Below are positions 34,225 to 42,979 of a stretch of DNA of 64,000 bases, one piece after another. The DNA is taken from positions 17,989 to 81,988 of the forward strand of contig CAMIPB010000007.1 in assembly GCA_946223355.1 (NCBI GenBank). The letters run 5' to 3'. Both the position numbers and the translations under genes were made by a program. The stretch comes from an uncultured Corynebacterium sp. GTDB lineage: Bacteria; Actinomycetota; Actinomycetes; Mycobacteriales; Mycobacteriaceae. How positions within the stretch are numbered: position 1 is the first letter of the stretch; each line of letters starts with the position of its first letter. Under the pieces are notes generated by a model. It had not been told where the DNA came from, ran no database searches, and saw only the letters and a list, made by a program, of their open reading frames with translations.

Positions 34225-35880
34225 CTAGTGGTCTACAGGAGCCTCGACGCCAACGCCGGTCAGAGAGCGAACTTCCATCTCGGCTGCTAGCTCCTCCAAG
34301 TTGTCCGGCTTGGACATGATGGTGGCAATGTAGCCAACCAAGAAAGCCAGTGGAATCGTGACCAAACCTGGCGAGCTCAGTGGGAACAGCGCCCAGTCAG
34401 CGTCCGGGAACATGGAGGTCTTGGTACCGGAGACTGCCGGGGAGAAGAAGATGAGTACCAGGCAGGAGATGATGCCGGTGTACATGGAAGCAACAGCACC
34501 GGTGGTGTTGAAGCGCTTCCAGTACAAGGAGTATAAAATGGTTGGCAGGTTCGCGGAAGCCGCGATTGCAAACGCGAGGGATACCAAGAAGGCCACGTTC
34601 TGAGTCATCGCGAGAATTCCCAAGATGGTGGACACAATACCCAGGACAACAACGGTGATGTGCGAAACGCGGACTTGCTCTTCCTCAGTTGCCTGACCAT
34701 CACGCAGAACAGCGTCGTAGACATCGTGTGCAATGGAAGCAGAGGCGGTAATTGCCAGGCCAGCAACCACGGCCAGAACGGTAGCAAAGGCCACAGCGGA
34801 AATAACAGCCATGAAGACCGTGCCTCCCAGTTCAAGCGCGAGCAGAGGTGCAGCAGCGTTAGCCCCGCCTGGTGCCGCCATGATGCGGTCAGGACCGACC
34901 AGTGCGGCAGCGCCGTAGCCCAGAATGAGGGTCAACAGGTAGAAGCCACCAATGATGACAATTGCCCAGGTAACGGAACGACGCGCCTCAGTTGCAGTTG
35001 GAACAGTGTAGAAACGCATCAGAACGTGTGGCAGACCACCAACACCAAACACGAGGGAAATACCCAAGGAAATGAAATCAAGCTTGGTGGTCAAATCCTT
35101 GCCGTACTTGAGACCAGGCTCCATGATTTGGGATGCCTCGTAGCCCTTTTCAGCGAGGTAGTCAGACTCAGCGTGCATCTTCACTGCCGACTCAAACAGG
35201 GTCCCAAAGCCACCCTTGACCATGACGAATACCAAAACGGACATGATGACAACGCCAAGCACCAGCAGAACGGCCTTAATCATCTGCACATAGGTAGTAC
35301 CCTTCATGCCTCCGACAAGAACATAGACGGTCATAATCAAGCCAACCACGGCAACAACAACCGCCTGCCACTTGAAGTCATGAATATCAAGCAACACGGC
35401 AACTAGCGAGCCTGCGCCAGCCATCTGCGCGACGAGGTAGAACAAAGACACGAACAAGGTGCCCAAAGCAGCAGCAACGCGGACAGGCTTCTGCTTCAAG
35501 CGGAAAGACAAGACGTCCGCCATAGTGAAGCGACCAACGTTACGCAGTGGCTCGGCCACAAGCATCAAGGCCACGAGCCAGGCTACGAAGAAGCCGACGG
35601 AGTACAAGAAGCCGTCATATCCGTTCAGGGCAACCGCGCCGACAATACCTAGGAAGGATGCAGCGGAGAGGTAGTCACCGGAGATAGCCAGACCGTTTTG
35701 GCGGCCATCGAAGGAGCCACCGCCTGTGTAGAAGTCAGAGGCTTCCTTAGTGGACTTACCAGCACGCATAACTACGGCCATGGTCACAACCAGGAATAGC
35801 GCGAATACCGCGATGTTAATGATTGGATTGCCGGTTTCCGCAGAGGCGGCGTCGGCAGCTAGTAGGTACGTAGAGTTCAT
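34225..35880 (-). CDS. mctC: Monocarboxylate:cation symporter (MctC/ActP type)
   Basis: A 551-residue sodium:solute symporter family protein with about 13 membrane helices. Family marks are KEASDFYTGGGSFDGRQNGLAISGDYLSAASFLGI, the GVGGLPHVLMRFYTVPTATEARRS loop and SIAHDVYDAVLR. The closest known relative is the corynebacterial acetate/pyruvate/propionate carrier MctC. It is preceded by a DUF485 gene with only 2 nt between, the constant partner of this carrier. A GlxR-like site and a TACCCCC motif lie upstream of the pair, suggesting carbon-source control. Confidence 0.92.
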   Translation of the reverse strand: MNSTYLLAADAASAETGNPIINIAVFALFLVVTMAVVMRAGKSTKEASDFYTGGGSFDGRQNGLAISGDYLSAASFLGIVGAVALNGYDGFLYSVGFFVAWLVALMLVAEPLRNVGRFTMADVLSFRLKQKPVRVAAALGTLFVSLFYLVAQMAGAGSLVAVLLDIHDFKWQAVVVAVVGLIMTVYVLVGGMKGTTYVQMIKAVLLVLGVVIMSVLVFVMVKGGFGTLFESAVKMHAESDYLAEKGYEASQIMEPGLKYGKDLTTKLDFISLGISLVFGVGGLPHVLMRFYTVPTATEARRSVTWAIVIIGGFYLLTLILGYGAAALVGPDRIMAAPGGANAAAPLLALELGGTVFMAVISAVAFATVLAVVAGLAITASASIAHDVYDAVLRDGQATEEEQVRVSHITVVVLGIVSTILGILAMTQNVAFLVSLAFAIAASANLPTILYSLYWKRFNTTGAVASMYTGIISCLVLIFFSPAVSGTKTSMFPDADWALFPLSSPGLVTIPLAFLVGYIATIMSKPDNLEELAAEMEVRSLTGVGVEAPVDH

Positions 35881-35882
35881 GA

Positions 35883-36227
35883 CTAGCCCTCCATTTCTTC
35901 ACGAATAGCAGCGGCCTTCGGCTCAATGTTCTTGTTGGCATAACGCACGTACGCCCACGTAATAGCGAAGGTGGTTACAAACTGGAGTAGGCCAAAAACC
36001 AGTCCGACGTTAAACCCGCCGCCCAGCTCGATCGCCATAAAGTCCGGCGCGAACATCGCAGCCACGACGTACGCCACGAACCACACGAGGAACGCAACGG
36101 TGCATGGAAAAGTGAAGCTGCGGTACGCACTTCGTAGTTCCCCGAATTGTTTACTTTGTTGCATGGCGACGAAATCGTCTGCCGTAGGCTCGCGGCGCGC
36201 AGCTGGCGCCGAGGATGCACTCGTCAT
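35883..36227 (-). CDS. DUF485 small membrane protein, partner of MctC
   Basis: A 114-residue protein with two central hydrophobic helices (about 45-65 and 75-100) and a conserved LRSAYRSFTFPCTVAFLVWF start, as in DUF485 proteins encoded next to acetate symporters. Its role is unknown, but the gene is almost always adjacent to an ActP/MctC gene, suggesting assembly or activity of the carrier. AAAGGTAACG precedes the ATG. Confidence 0.9.
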   Translation of the reverse strand: MTSASSAPAARREPTADDFVAMQQSKQFGELRSAYRSFTFPCTVAFLVWFVAYVVAAMFAPDFMAIELGGGFNVGLVFGLLQFVTTFAITWAYVRYANKNIEPKAAAIREEMEG

Positions 36228-36244
36228 CGTTCGTTACCTTTCTT

Positions 36245-36260
36245 TGTAAATTGCGTCACA
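36245..36260 (-). promoter_or_regulatory. Candidate GlxR (CRP-type) site upstream of DUF485-mctC
   Basis: TGTAA-N6-TCACA matches the TGTGA-N6-TCACA consensus at 9 of 10 positions, 18-33 bp before the operon start. A TACCCCC motif of RamA type lies at 36344-36350. Both are pattern matches only. Confidence 0.45.
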
Positions 36261-36411
36261 GTTGACTCATGCAATTAAGTTACCCACCTCACACTGCAAT
36301 GATCGAGCGAACAAGCAATACAATTTAATTAACAAAAATTAGCTACCCCCGATCCTGGCCGCATACTGGCACATTAACACCATGTCTAATCACCCCCATT
36401 TCACAGAAAAA

Positions 36412-36438
36412 CCCCGTTTGCAAAGATTGCAAACGGGG
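36412..36438 (-). terminator. Rho-independent terminator of the aldo/keto reductase gene
   Basis: CCCCGTTTGCAA, a 3-nt loop and the perfect complement, followed on the minus strand by a run of T (A-run at 36406-36410). It sits 46 nt beyond the reductase stop. Confidence 0.85.
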
Positions 36439-36483
36439 TAATCACAAACAAAATGCGATTTACAACACAGTTAAGTTCATGTG

Positions 36484-37341
36484 TTAACTCTCCGGGAAAT
36501 CACGTGGGTCATTAAAGATGCGCCCGAATCCCTTCTGAGTATCCAGGTCCTCAATCGCATCCATTTGTTCTTGAGTTAGAGAGAAATCAAAGATCCCAAA
36601 GTTCTCCCGCAGTCGCTCAACGCGTGCAGACTTCGGCACCACTGAAACCCCCAACTGGGCCAGGAAGCGCAACGCCACCTGTGCAGGAGTGCGCTCCACT
36701 TCCTCCGCAATCCGCTCCATAGTTGGATTACCCAGCACAATACCGCGAGACAGTGGCGCCCATGCCTCGGTGACTATGTCGAGCTCGTTATGGACTGAGC
36801 GCAAGTCTGACTGCGCAAACCCGGGGTGCAGCTCGACCTGGTTAAGCGCTGGTGCAATACCAACCTTGGCCACGAGGTCACGCAGGGTCTCCTCGTAGAA
36901 GTTGGCAACTCCGATAGCACCGATCTGCCCCATCCCCTGCAGGCGTGCAATTTCTTCGAAGGTCTCAGCGTAGAGGTTTTGCTTAGGGCACGGCCAGTGC
37001 ACCAGGTACATGTCCACGTAGTCCATGCCAAGCTTGCGCAGGGAATCGTGCAGTGCCGGCCCCACATTTTCCCGGCCTTGCTGGTCATTCCACAACTTGG
37101 TGGTTATTAAGATGTCATCCCGCTCAATATCACCTGCAGCGATAGCGTCATTGACAGCCTTACCTACCGCCTCCTCATTGTCATACATCGAAGCGGTATC
37201 AATATGGCGGTAGCCAATCTCGATGGCTTCACGCACGAGGCGTTCACACTCTTGCCCCTGCAGTTTGTAGGTACCCAAACCAATCGGCGGGAGTTCGCGG
37301 CCATCATTCAACGTCAAGGTCGGTACAAAATGCTGATTCAT
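36484..37341 (-). CDS. Aldo/keto reductase
   Basis: A 285-residue NADPH-dependent carbonyl reductase with a TIM-barrel fold, close to 2,5-diketo-gluconate/methylglyoxal reductases. It shows the catalytic tetrad region (GYRHIDTASMYDNEEAVG with Asp and Tyr, TTKLW with Lys, YLVHWPCP with His) and the cofactor end VVPKSARVERLRENF. The start at 37341 was chosen because MNQHFVPTLTLNDG aligns with the family; CACAAT 7 nt upstream and no ribosome site suggest a leaderless transcript. Natural substrate unknown. Confidence 0.92.
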   Translation of the reverse strand: MNQHFVPTLTLNDGRELPPIGLGTYKLQGQECERLVREAIEIGYRHIDTASMYDNEEAVGKAVNDAIAAGDIERDDILITTKLWNDQQGRENVGPALHDSLRKLGMDYVDMYLVHWPCPKQNLYAETFEEIARLQGMGQIGAIGVANFYEETLRDLVAKVGIAPALNQVELHPGFAQSDLRSVHNELDIVTEAWAPLSRGIVLGNPTMERIAEEVERTPAQVALRFLAQLGVSVVPKSARVERLRENFGIFDFSLTQEQMDAIEDLDTQKGFGRIFNDPRDFPES

Positions 37342-37408
37342 ACTAACTATTGTGCCTTGCTCTAGCACTTTTATGTGCCGTTGTTTCAAAAAGGCAATAA
37401 ACACCACA

Positions 37409-37432
37409 CCCCCGCACGGTTACCCGGCGGGG
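37409..37432 (-). terminator. Hairpin downstream of the FKBP gene
   Basis: CCCCCGC and GCGGGG arms around an 11-nt loop, just after the FKBP stop on the minus strand. The T-tract is weak. Confidence 0.5.
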
Positions 37433-37449
37433 ATGCGAAATACTTTTAT

Positions 37450-37812
37450 CTACTCACCGACGCTAATCAGGTCAATAATGAAGACCAACGTACGGCCAGA
37501 CAGTGGATGACCGCCACCTACTGGGCCATAAGCCTTTTCTGGCGGAATGACTAGCTGACGACGTCCACCAACCTTCATACCTGGAATACCTTCCTGCCAA
37601 CCAGCGATAAGCCCAGTGAGTGGGAACTCGATGGACTGGCCACGGTCCCAAGAAGAATCAAACTCCTGGTTGGTCTCGTAATCTACGCCAACGTAGTGAA
37701 CCTCAACGAGGCCACCTGGCTGCGCCTCAGCGCCATCGCCGACAACAATGTCCTCAGCAACCAATTCAGTTGGTGCTGGGCCCTGCTGTGGTTCAATCTG
37801 TGGTTTGTCCAT
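37450..37812 (-). CDS. FKBP-type peptidyl-prolyl isomerase
   Basis: A 120-residue single-domain FKBP that speeds cis/trans isomerisation of X-Pro bonds during folding. It shows VEVHYVGVDYETNQEFDSSWDRGQSIEFPL, LIAGWQEGIPGMKVGGRRQLVIPPEKAYG and LVFIIDLISV, the active-site aromatic set of the family. The start at 37812 follows AGGAGC by 8 nt; a longer frame to 37887 is rejected. No signal peptide, so cytosolic. It lies downstream of gltA on the same strand, separated by the gltA terminator. Confidence 0.93.
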   Translation of the reverse strand: MDKPQIEPQQGPAPTELVAEDIVVGDGAEAQPGGLVEVHYVGVDYETNQEFDSSWDRGQSIEFPLTGLIAGWQEGIPGMKVGGRRQLVIPPEKAYGPVGGGHPLSGRTLVFIIDLISVGE

Positions 37813-37989
37813 TGTGTTTTCGCTCCTTTGGCGTTTAGGGACATCTGCATCTCCAGCACGCATGCGGCCGCAGCGACCGTGGAACATCTCGCATTAAACG
37901 AAGTATTCCGCGCATGAATATGCGAAAAGTCGAATCCAACTCACCCGAGTATAGGGGGTAAGGAGGGATTCGACTTAGTCGGCGAGCAA

Positions 37990-38015
37990 AAATCCGCGGG
38001 AAATTCCGCGGATTT
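37990..38015 (-). terminator. Rho-independent terminator of gltA
   Basis: AAATCCGCGG, a 6-nt loop and its perfect complement, followed on the minus strand by a T-run, 40 nt beyond the gltA stop. Confidence 0.85.
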
Positions 38016-38055
38016 CTATACCCTGACCAGGGCAGTTAACAAATTAGTAAAGTGA

Positions 38056-39348
38056 TTAACGCTCGGCGCGTGGAGTTACCTTGCGGGAGGTCTCGCCGGT
38101 GTAGATCTGGCGAGGACGGTTAATCTTGGTGTTGAGCTCCAGCTGCTCGCGGTACTGAGCGATCCAGCCTGGAAGACGGCCGATTGCGAACAGCACGGTG
38201 AAGAAATCAGTTGGGAAGCCCATCGCACGGTAGATAAGACCAGTGTAGAAATCCACGTTCGGGTAGAGCTTGCGGGAGACGAAGTAATCGTCGGAAAGCG
38301 CGATCTTCTCCAGTTCCATTGCCAGGTCCAGCATTGGATCGCCGCCGAGATGCTCGATGATCTCGTGAGCGGTGTCCTTGACAATAGCCGCGCGTGGGTC
38401 GTAGTTCTTGTACACGCGGTGGCCGAAGCCCATGAGGCGAACGCCCTTTTCTTTGTTCTTCACGCGGTTCATGAAGTCCGTTGCGTCGCCGCCATTGTTC
38501 TTCTGGATTTCATCCAGCATCTCCAGAACAGCCTGGTTAGCGCCGCCGTGGAGTGGGCCGGACAGTGCATTGATGCCGCCTGCAATCGCGACAAACATGT
38601 TCGCCTGTGCGGAACCGATCATGCGAACGGTGGAGGTGGAGCAGTTCTGCTCGTGGTCAGCGTGGAGGATAAGCAGCTTGTCCAGTGCCTTAGCCACAAT
38701 TGGGTCCACGTCGTAAGGCTCGGTTGGGTAACCGAACATCATGCGCAGGAAGTTCTCGCGCGCGTTCAGGGAGTTATCTGGATACATATAAGGCTTACCC
38801 TGGGAGGCACGGTAAGCGTAAGCAGCCAACATTGGAACCTTAGCCAAGAGGCGAACGGTTGCCTTGTCCAGCTGCTTCTCGTCTAGTGGGTCCAGCTGGT
38901 CCTGGTAGTAGGTGGACAAAATGTTCACGGACGAGGCCAACACAGCCATTGGGTGCGCATCGCGTGGGAAGATGTTGAACTGCGCCTTGAAGTCCTCATC
39001 CAGCAGGGTGTGGTGGCGGATATCAGTGTTAAATGCTGCCAGCTCTTCCTCGTTTGGCAGATGACCCTTAATCAAGAGGTGGGAAACCTCGTTGAAGGTG
39101 GCATTCTCAGCCAAGTCTGCAATGTCATAACCGCGGTGACGCAGGATGCCCTCTTCACCGTTAATAAAGGTGATCTTGGACTCCGTGGAGCCAGTAGCAG
39201 CGTAGCCAGGGTCAAAGGTGACCAAGCCGGTCTCGTTGCGCAGCTTGCCGATATCAAAGCCGGAGTCACCCTCGGTGGACTGCTTGATATCCATGTCGTA
39301 CTCGCCACCTGGGTAGTGGAGAACAACCTTGCCTTCTTCAGAAGCCAT
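38056..39348 (-). CDS. gltA: Citrate synthase
   Basis: A 430-residue hexameric-type citrate synthase that condenses acetyl-CoA and oxaloacetate, the entry step of the TCA cycle. It shows DPGYAATGSTESKITFINGEEG, the HADHEQNCSTSTVR catalytic His region, GPLHGGANQAV, MGFGHRVYKNYDPRA and the final FTVLFAIGRLPGWIAQYREQ. It is very close to the Corynebacterium glutamicum enzyme. ATG at 39348 is preferred over a TTG nine bases upstream. The 440-bp upstream region is large and carries possible carbon-control motifs. Confidence 0.97.
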   Translation of the reverse strand: MASEEGKVVLHYPGGEYDMDIKQSTEGDSGFDIGKLRNETGLVTFDPGYAATGSTESKITFINGEEGILRHRGYDIADLAENATFNEVSHLLIKGHLPNEEELAAFNTDIRHHTLLDEDFKAQFNIFPRDAHPMAVLASSVNILSTYYQDQLDPLDEKQLDKATVRLLAKVPMLAAYAYRASQGKPYMYPDNSLNARENFLRMMFGYPTEPYDVDPIVAKALDKLLILHADHEQNCSTSTVRMIGSAQANMFVAIAGGINALSGPLHGGANQAVLEMLDEIQKNNGGDATDFMNRVKNKEKGVRLMGFGHRVYKNYDPRAAIVKDTAHEIIEHLGGDPMLDLAMELEKIALSDDYFVSRKLYPNVDFYTGLIYRAMGFPTDFFTVLFAIGRLPGWIAQYREQLELNTKINRPRQIYTGETSRKVTPRAER

Positions 39349-39795
39349 TGCCTTCAAACCTCTTTCTTTAATTGGTATTTTCGTGCATCGACACGACCAT
39401 GAGCCATCCTACTTTTCTGGCCACATTCGCGCGGTGTTGATGAGTTTCAGCCACCAAGATACTCCACTGCCTTCGCTCTGCGATGAATCTATAGCTCTTA
39501 AGCCTTGGGACAGGCTACAAAGAGAAGGTTGAAGGGGCGTTAACTTAACTTCGCGCGATTTCGGTCGAACATACACAACCTTAACAAATCTTGTGACCCG
39601 CGCTACAAATTGTACGGACTGAGTCCTAGTAGCTACCCCCGCTAAATTAACAATCGTGCCACCGGCTCAACCTATCCAGACCTATTTATACCTATCTACA
39701 AAATTCAACATACCCCCGTAAAGTTCCCCAGCAGTCCTGGCCGATTGGGATAGAGTGGAACCAATCACAGTCAGCCATCTGATTAAGGAGCATTG
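39349..39795. promoter_or_regulatory. Divergent gltA/sepH control region
   Basis: No gene is seen in these 447 bp. TACCCCC at 39634-39640 and 39711-39717 resemble RamA-type C-run motifs, and TGTGA-N6-CTACA at 39592-39607 is a poor GlxR-like match. CCTAT recurs exactly every 10 bp at 39671, 39681 and 39691. TAGAGT at 39751-39756 is a candidate -10 box for sepH, with AAGGAG (39785-39790) before its ATG. Confidence 0.5.
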
Positions 39796-41103
39796 ATGCG
39801 CGAGCTTTTCCTCGTTGAAAGCGAATCAACGAACACCTCCCTAGTGCTACGCGCCGAGGATGGCGAGGAGTTCTTTATCGCCATTGACGACGAGGTACGT
39901 GCGGCACTCACTACCCCAGCGCAGCCCTCCCCCGTCGCCGCGGTTTCCACACTCCCGCTTGCCGACGCCCCCTCAAGAGACAACGAGGCTGCTGCCACTT
40001 CTGCTCAAACGCAGCAAGGCGACGAGTCCGCGCAGAGCGGAAATAAGAGCAGCGAAAACAGCGAGGACAGCAAGAGCGACAGTGACGATGCACAGGCTGA
40101 GTCTGCTGTGTCTGCAGTGTCAGCTGAGTCCGCAGACTCAGCTGAGTCTGCGGAGTCTCAACCTGGCCAATCCGGGCAATCCGAGTCCGCAAACCACGAA
40201 CAACAAGACTCATCAGAGGACGCAGTTCCGGCTCGTCCTCGCATTGTGCAGCGGGAGCCACACCCACTTCCAGAACCTGATCCGTTGATGACCAAGCCAA
40301 TGTCTATGCGCCCGGCGGAGATTCAAAACCGTATCCGCGCCGGCGCATCTGCAGCGGAACTTGCGGAAGAAATGGGGGTTGCGGAATCGCGCGTGGAACC
40401 ATTTACCCACCCTGTGATGCTCGAACGTAACTCAATCGCAGAAATGGCCAAGAAGGCACACCCTTTGCGTGAAGACGGACCAGCAAAACTCACACTGTGG
40501 GAGATTCTCGCCACCGCATTCGCAGCACGCGGACATACGTTGTCTGAAGCTACATGGGATGCACGCCGCTCCAAGGGTGAGCCATGGATCATTAGCGTGA
40601 AGTGGATGGCTGGCCTGTCTGAGAACGAGGCCGAATGGACTCTCAAGCAGTCCATGTCTTCTCCTTCCACTGTGGAAGCCCGCAACTCCGTTGCTGCTGA
40701 TCTCACCGATCCTGACTTTGTCCAGCCGGTTCGTTCACTAACCTCCATCGGTCGCGGTTCACGCTATTCCCGCGCTATAGAAGCCGAAGAAGCAGGCCTC
40801 TACGAACTTGATTTTGGAAACTCTGATGATGACGAGCACGTAGAAGAACTCGGCGGAAACCGGTCACGCTCACAGTCTGAATCCCCAGCAGGCTCCTCAG
40901 ACAAAGACGTCGAGCGCACCCGCGACGATATTCCTGTGGTCAAGGATGGCAAGAACAGTAAGGGCAACAACGCCGAGGAGGATTTCCTCCAAAACCCTGA
41001 CCCGAAGCAGCGCCCATCGAAGCGACGTCGGAAAGCTGTAACTCCGCATTGGGAAGACGTTCTGCTCGGTGTACGTGCAAATACCAAGCGGCCTAAAAAA
41101 TAG
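39796..41103 (+). CDS. sepH: SepH cell-division regulator (DUF3071)
   Basis: A 435-residue protein of the actinobacterial SepH family, which stimulates FtsZ assembly at septa. The N-terminal MRELFLVESESTNTSLVLRAEDGEEFF and the helix-turn-helix/core region (MSMRPAEIQNRIRAGASAAELAEEMGVAESRVEPFTHPVMLERNSIAE, then WKWMAGLSENEAEW-type) are typical. Between them (about 50-160) lies a disordered stretch rich in Ser, Glu, Ala and Gln with SAESAESAE repeats. The C-terminal third is charged and disordered. AAGGAG is 5 nt before the ATG. A conserved hypothetical gene follows 22 nt later. Confidence 0.9.
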   Translation: MRELFLVESESTNTSLVLRAEDGEEFFIAIDDEVRAALTTPAQPSPVAAVSTLPLADAPSRDNEAAATSAQTQQGDESAQSGNKSSENSEDSKSDSDDAQAESAVSAVSAESADSAESAESQPGQSGQSESANHEQQDSSEDAVPARPRIVQREPHPLPEPDPLMTKPMSMRPAEIQNRIRAGASAAELAEEMGVAESRVEPFTHPVMLERNSIAEMAKKAHPLREDGPAKLTLWEILATAFAARGHTLSEATWDARRSKGEPWIISVKWMAGLSENEAEWTLKQSMSSPSTVEARNSVAADLTDPDFVQPVRSLTSIGRGSRYSRAIEAEEAGLYELDFGNSDDDEHVEELGGNRSRSQSESPAGSSDKDVERTRDDIPVVKDGKNSKGNNAEEDFLQNPDPKQRPSKRRRKAVTPHWEDVLLGVRANTKRPKK

Positions 41104-41125
41104 ATTGCAGCTATAAGGAGAAAGT

Positions 41126-42013
41126 GTGAATTCGGATTCGGGCGTTGTCACTGTCTGGTACATCAACGTCGATAGCCCAGCAGAGGTTTTGAATTCTGAA
41201 CCACGCGCTGATCGTGGTTTTGGACGCAAATTCTTAAGCCAGCTGAATCCGGCATTCCCCGTCACTCCCATCGGCATGTTTCCACTAAACCGCTCAGCGG
41301 AAGTCTCAGACGCCGAGTTCTATATTGGCGGCTACCCAGGCGTGACCGTGGTACAAACCGTCGTAGAAGAAGGCGCCCACAACCCAGTAGAGGTATCCGC
41401 AAAGCTGCGTCAGGCAATCCCTGCGCGCGAGGTCCTGGTGTTTATTTACAACCCAGAAACTGGTTCTGCTGGTTTTGCGCGATGGGTAAACGGCGAGCTG
41501 CTGCGCTGCTTTGCCGCGACGAGCTACACCATTTATCAGGACACCGGTTTGCCGGATCCTTTTGAAGGTGATTTTTGGGCAGGCATCCAAAGCCGCAGCT
41601 CCGGCCCTACTGCTTTGCCTTTCCAACCCTATGACATGATGCGCGCTGCCCAAGACCACTGGGTAGGAGTAGAAGTCGGCGCCCATGGTCCAGACTTACA
41701 GGTGGCGGGCTTTGCAGTCGACGGTCGCCCTGCCCCCAGAATTGATGAAGTAAGCACGCAACGACGCAGCATCGCTGACCTTTCACGTGACTCGGCAGCC
41801 AAGTTAGGGCTTGGTCCCGGCAATGCGGATTATGACGACTACGAAGACCACACACCCACGTGGGAAGACGAAGAGCGCGATGAATACCAGGAGTTTATGC
41901 GTGCATCTTTCGCCGCGGTAAAACGCTTAAGCCAGCAAACAGGCCAGACCCTCTCGCGGGTAGCTGGAATTGCGAGCGAGAACGCAAGAAAACTGCGCCG
42001 CCTCTGGAAATAG
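41126..42013 (+). CDS. Conserved actinobacterial hypothetical protein, 295 aa
   Basis: A soluble protein with an alpha/beta N-terminal part (VVTVWYINVDSPAEVL, FYIGGYPGVTVVQTV, REVLVFIYNPETGSAGFARWVNGELLRCF) and an acidic disordered tail (DYDDYEDHTPTWEDEERDEY) ending in a basic helix. The middle suggests a ligand-binding fold of DUF6928 type, but that is tentative. GTG start with AAGGAG upstream. It follows sepH by 22 nt, so the two are likely co-transcribed and may share a division-related role. Confidence 0.65.
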   Translation: MNSDSGVVTVWYINVDSPAEVLNSEPRADRGFGRKFLSQLNPAFPVTPIGMFPLNRSAEVSDAEFYIGGYPGVTVVQTVVEEGAHNPVEVSAKLRQAIPAREVLVFIYNPETGSAGFARWVNGELLRCFAATSYTIYQDTGLPDPFEGDFWAGIQSRSSGPTALPFQPYDMMRAAQDHWVGVEVGAHGPDLQVAGFAVDGRPAPRIDEVSTQRRSIADLSRDSAAKLGLGPGNADYDDYEDHTPTWEDEERDEYQEFMRASFAAVKRLSQQTGQTLSRVAGIASENARKLRRLWK

Positions 42014-42042
42014 TTCGAGGCTAGTGTGCAAGCTACGCGAAG

Positions 42043-42951
42043 TTAGTTCGAAAGTTTCGCGACGAGGCTGCGCTGCCGCTCGTAGAACGCAATAGCCGCA
42101 CTAGTTGCCACATTAAGAGAATCGGTACCAGCTGCCATCGGGATACGCGCGCGAACATCAGTGGCACGCATGGCGTGCTCGGTTAGTCCTGGCCCTTCCG
42201 CGCCGACGAGTAGCGCGACTTTCTCCGCGCCATCCAGTGCTTCAGCCAGGTGTACCGCGTCTTCATGAGGTGTGAGCGACACCAGGCGAAAGCCCGCGTC
42301 ACGGAGTTGATCGAGGGAGCGCTGCCACGTGGTAAAAGTGCCGTCCAAATAGGAAAACGGCGTGCGTAGCACATGGCCCATTGATACGCGCACGCTGCGA
42401 CGATACAGCGGGTCAGCGCAGCCGTTGCCAAACAGGACAGCATCTACGTCCATGCCAGCAGCGTTGCGGAAGATAGCACCGATATTTTCGTGATCCCCCA
42501 CGCCCTCGAGCACCACCACGGTCCGGGCGCTGTCTAGTACCTCTCCTACTGGCACTGCGGGTGCGCGATCAGCTGCTGCAACCAGCCCGCGGTGCATGTC
42601 AAAGCCAGCCACCTGTGCCAAGGTCTCGCGGGTGACTTCATAGATGGGGAAATCTAGTTTGCCTGCTGCCTGCAGCGCAGCAAGTTCTTCGGCATAGAGC
42701 TCAAAGAACTGCTCGAGTTTGCTCCTAAAGCCCACGATGCAGCGAACCGGGAAACGAGAATCCACCAACCGTGAGACCACTAAGCGCCCTTCAGCAATGA
42801 CCAACCCTCCGCTGCCACCTGCAGCTGTGGGCCGATCAGAAGCGTTGAGGTTGCGGACGTCATCAAGCCGCGGATCTTGCGGTTCTGCGATTGTGACAAC
42901 AGGAAAGCGTGGGCCCGGTTCCTGTGGTGCCTGCGATGCTGAAAGTTTCAT
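42043..42951 (-). CDS. SpoU/TrmH-family RNA 2'-O-methyltransferase
   Basis: A 302-residue SPOUT methyltransferase using S-adenosylmethionine to methylate ribose in rRNA or tRNA. An N-terminal substrate domain (LVIAEGRLVVSRLVD) precedes the knotted domain with VVVLEGVGDHENIGAIFRNAAG, LVGAEGPGLTEHAM and ARIPMAAGTDSLNVATSAAIAFYE, motifs 1-3 of the family. Exact RNA target unknown. It is convergent with the preceding gene and upstream of the purine permease gene on the same strand. Confidence 0.93.
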   Translation of the reverse strand: MKLSASQAPQEPGPRFPVVTIAEPQDPRLDDVRNLNASDRPTAAGGSGGLVIAEGRLVVSRLVDSRFPVRCIVGFRSKLEQFFELYAEELAALQAAGKLDFPIYEVTRETLAQVAGFDMHRGLVAAADRAPAVPVGEVLDSARTVVVLEGVGDHENIGAIFRNAAGMDVDAVLFGNGCADPLYRRSVRVSMGHVLRTPFSYLDGTFTTWQRSLDQLRDAGFRLVSLTPHEDAVHLAEALDGAEKVALLVGAEGPGLTEHAMRATDVRARIPMAAGTDSLNVATSAAIAFYERQRSLVAKLSN

Positions 42952-42979
42952 ACAAGCAGGAAGTGTACTCGTTGCGCGT

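Noticed and set aside
36412..36438. TTTGCAAAG motif read as a RamB binding site
   Set aside because: It is the stem and loop of a clear terminator for the aldo/keto reductase gene; the resemblance is probably incidental.
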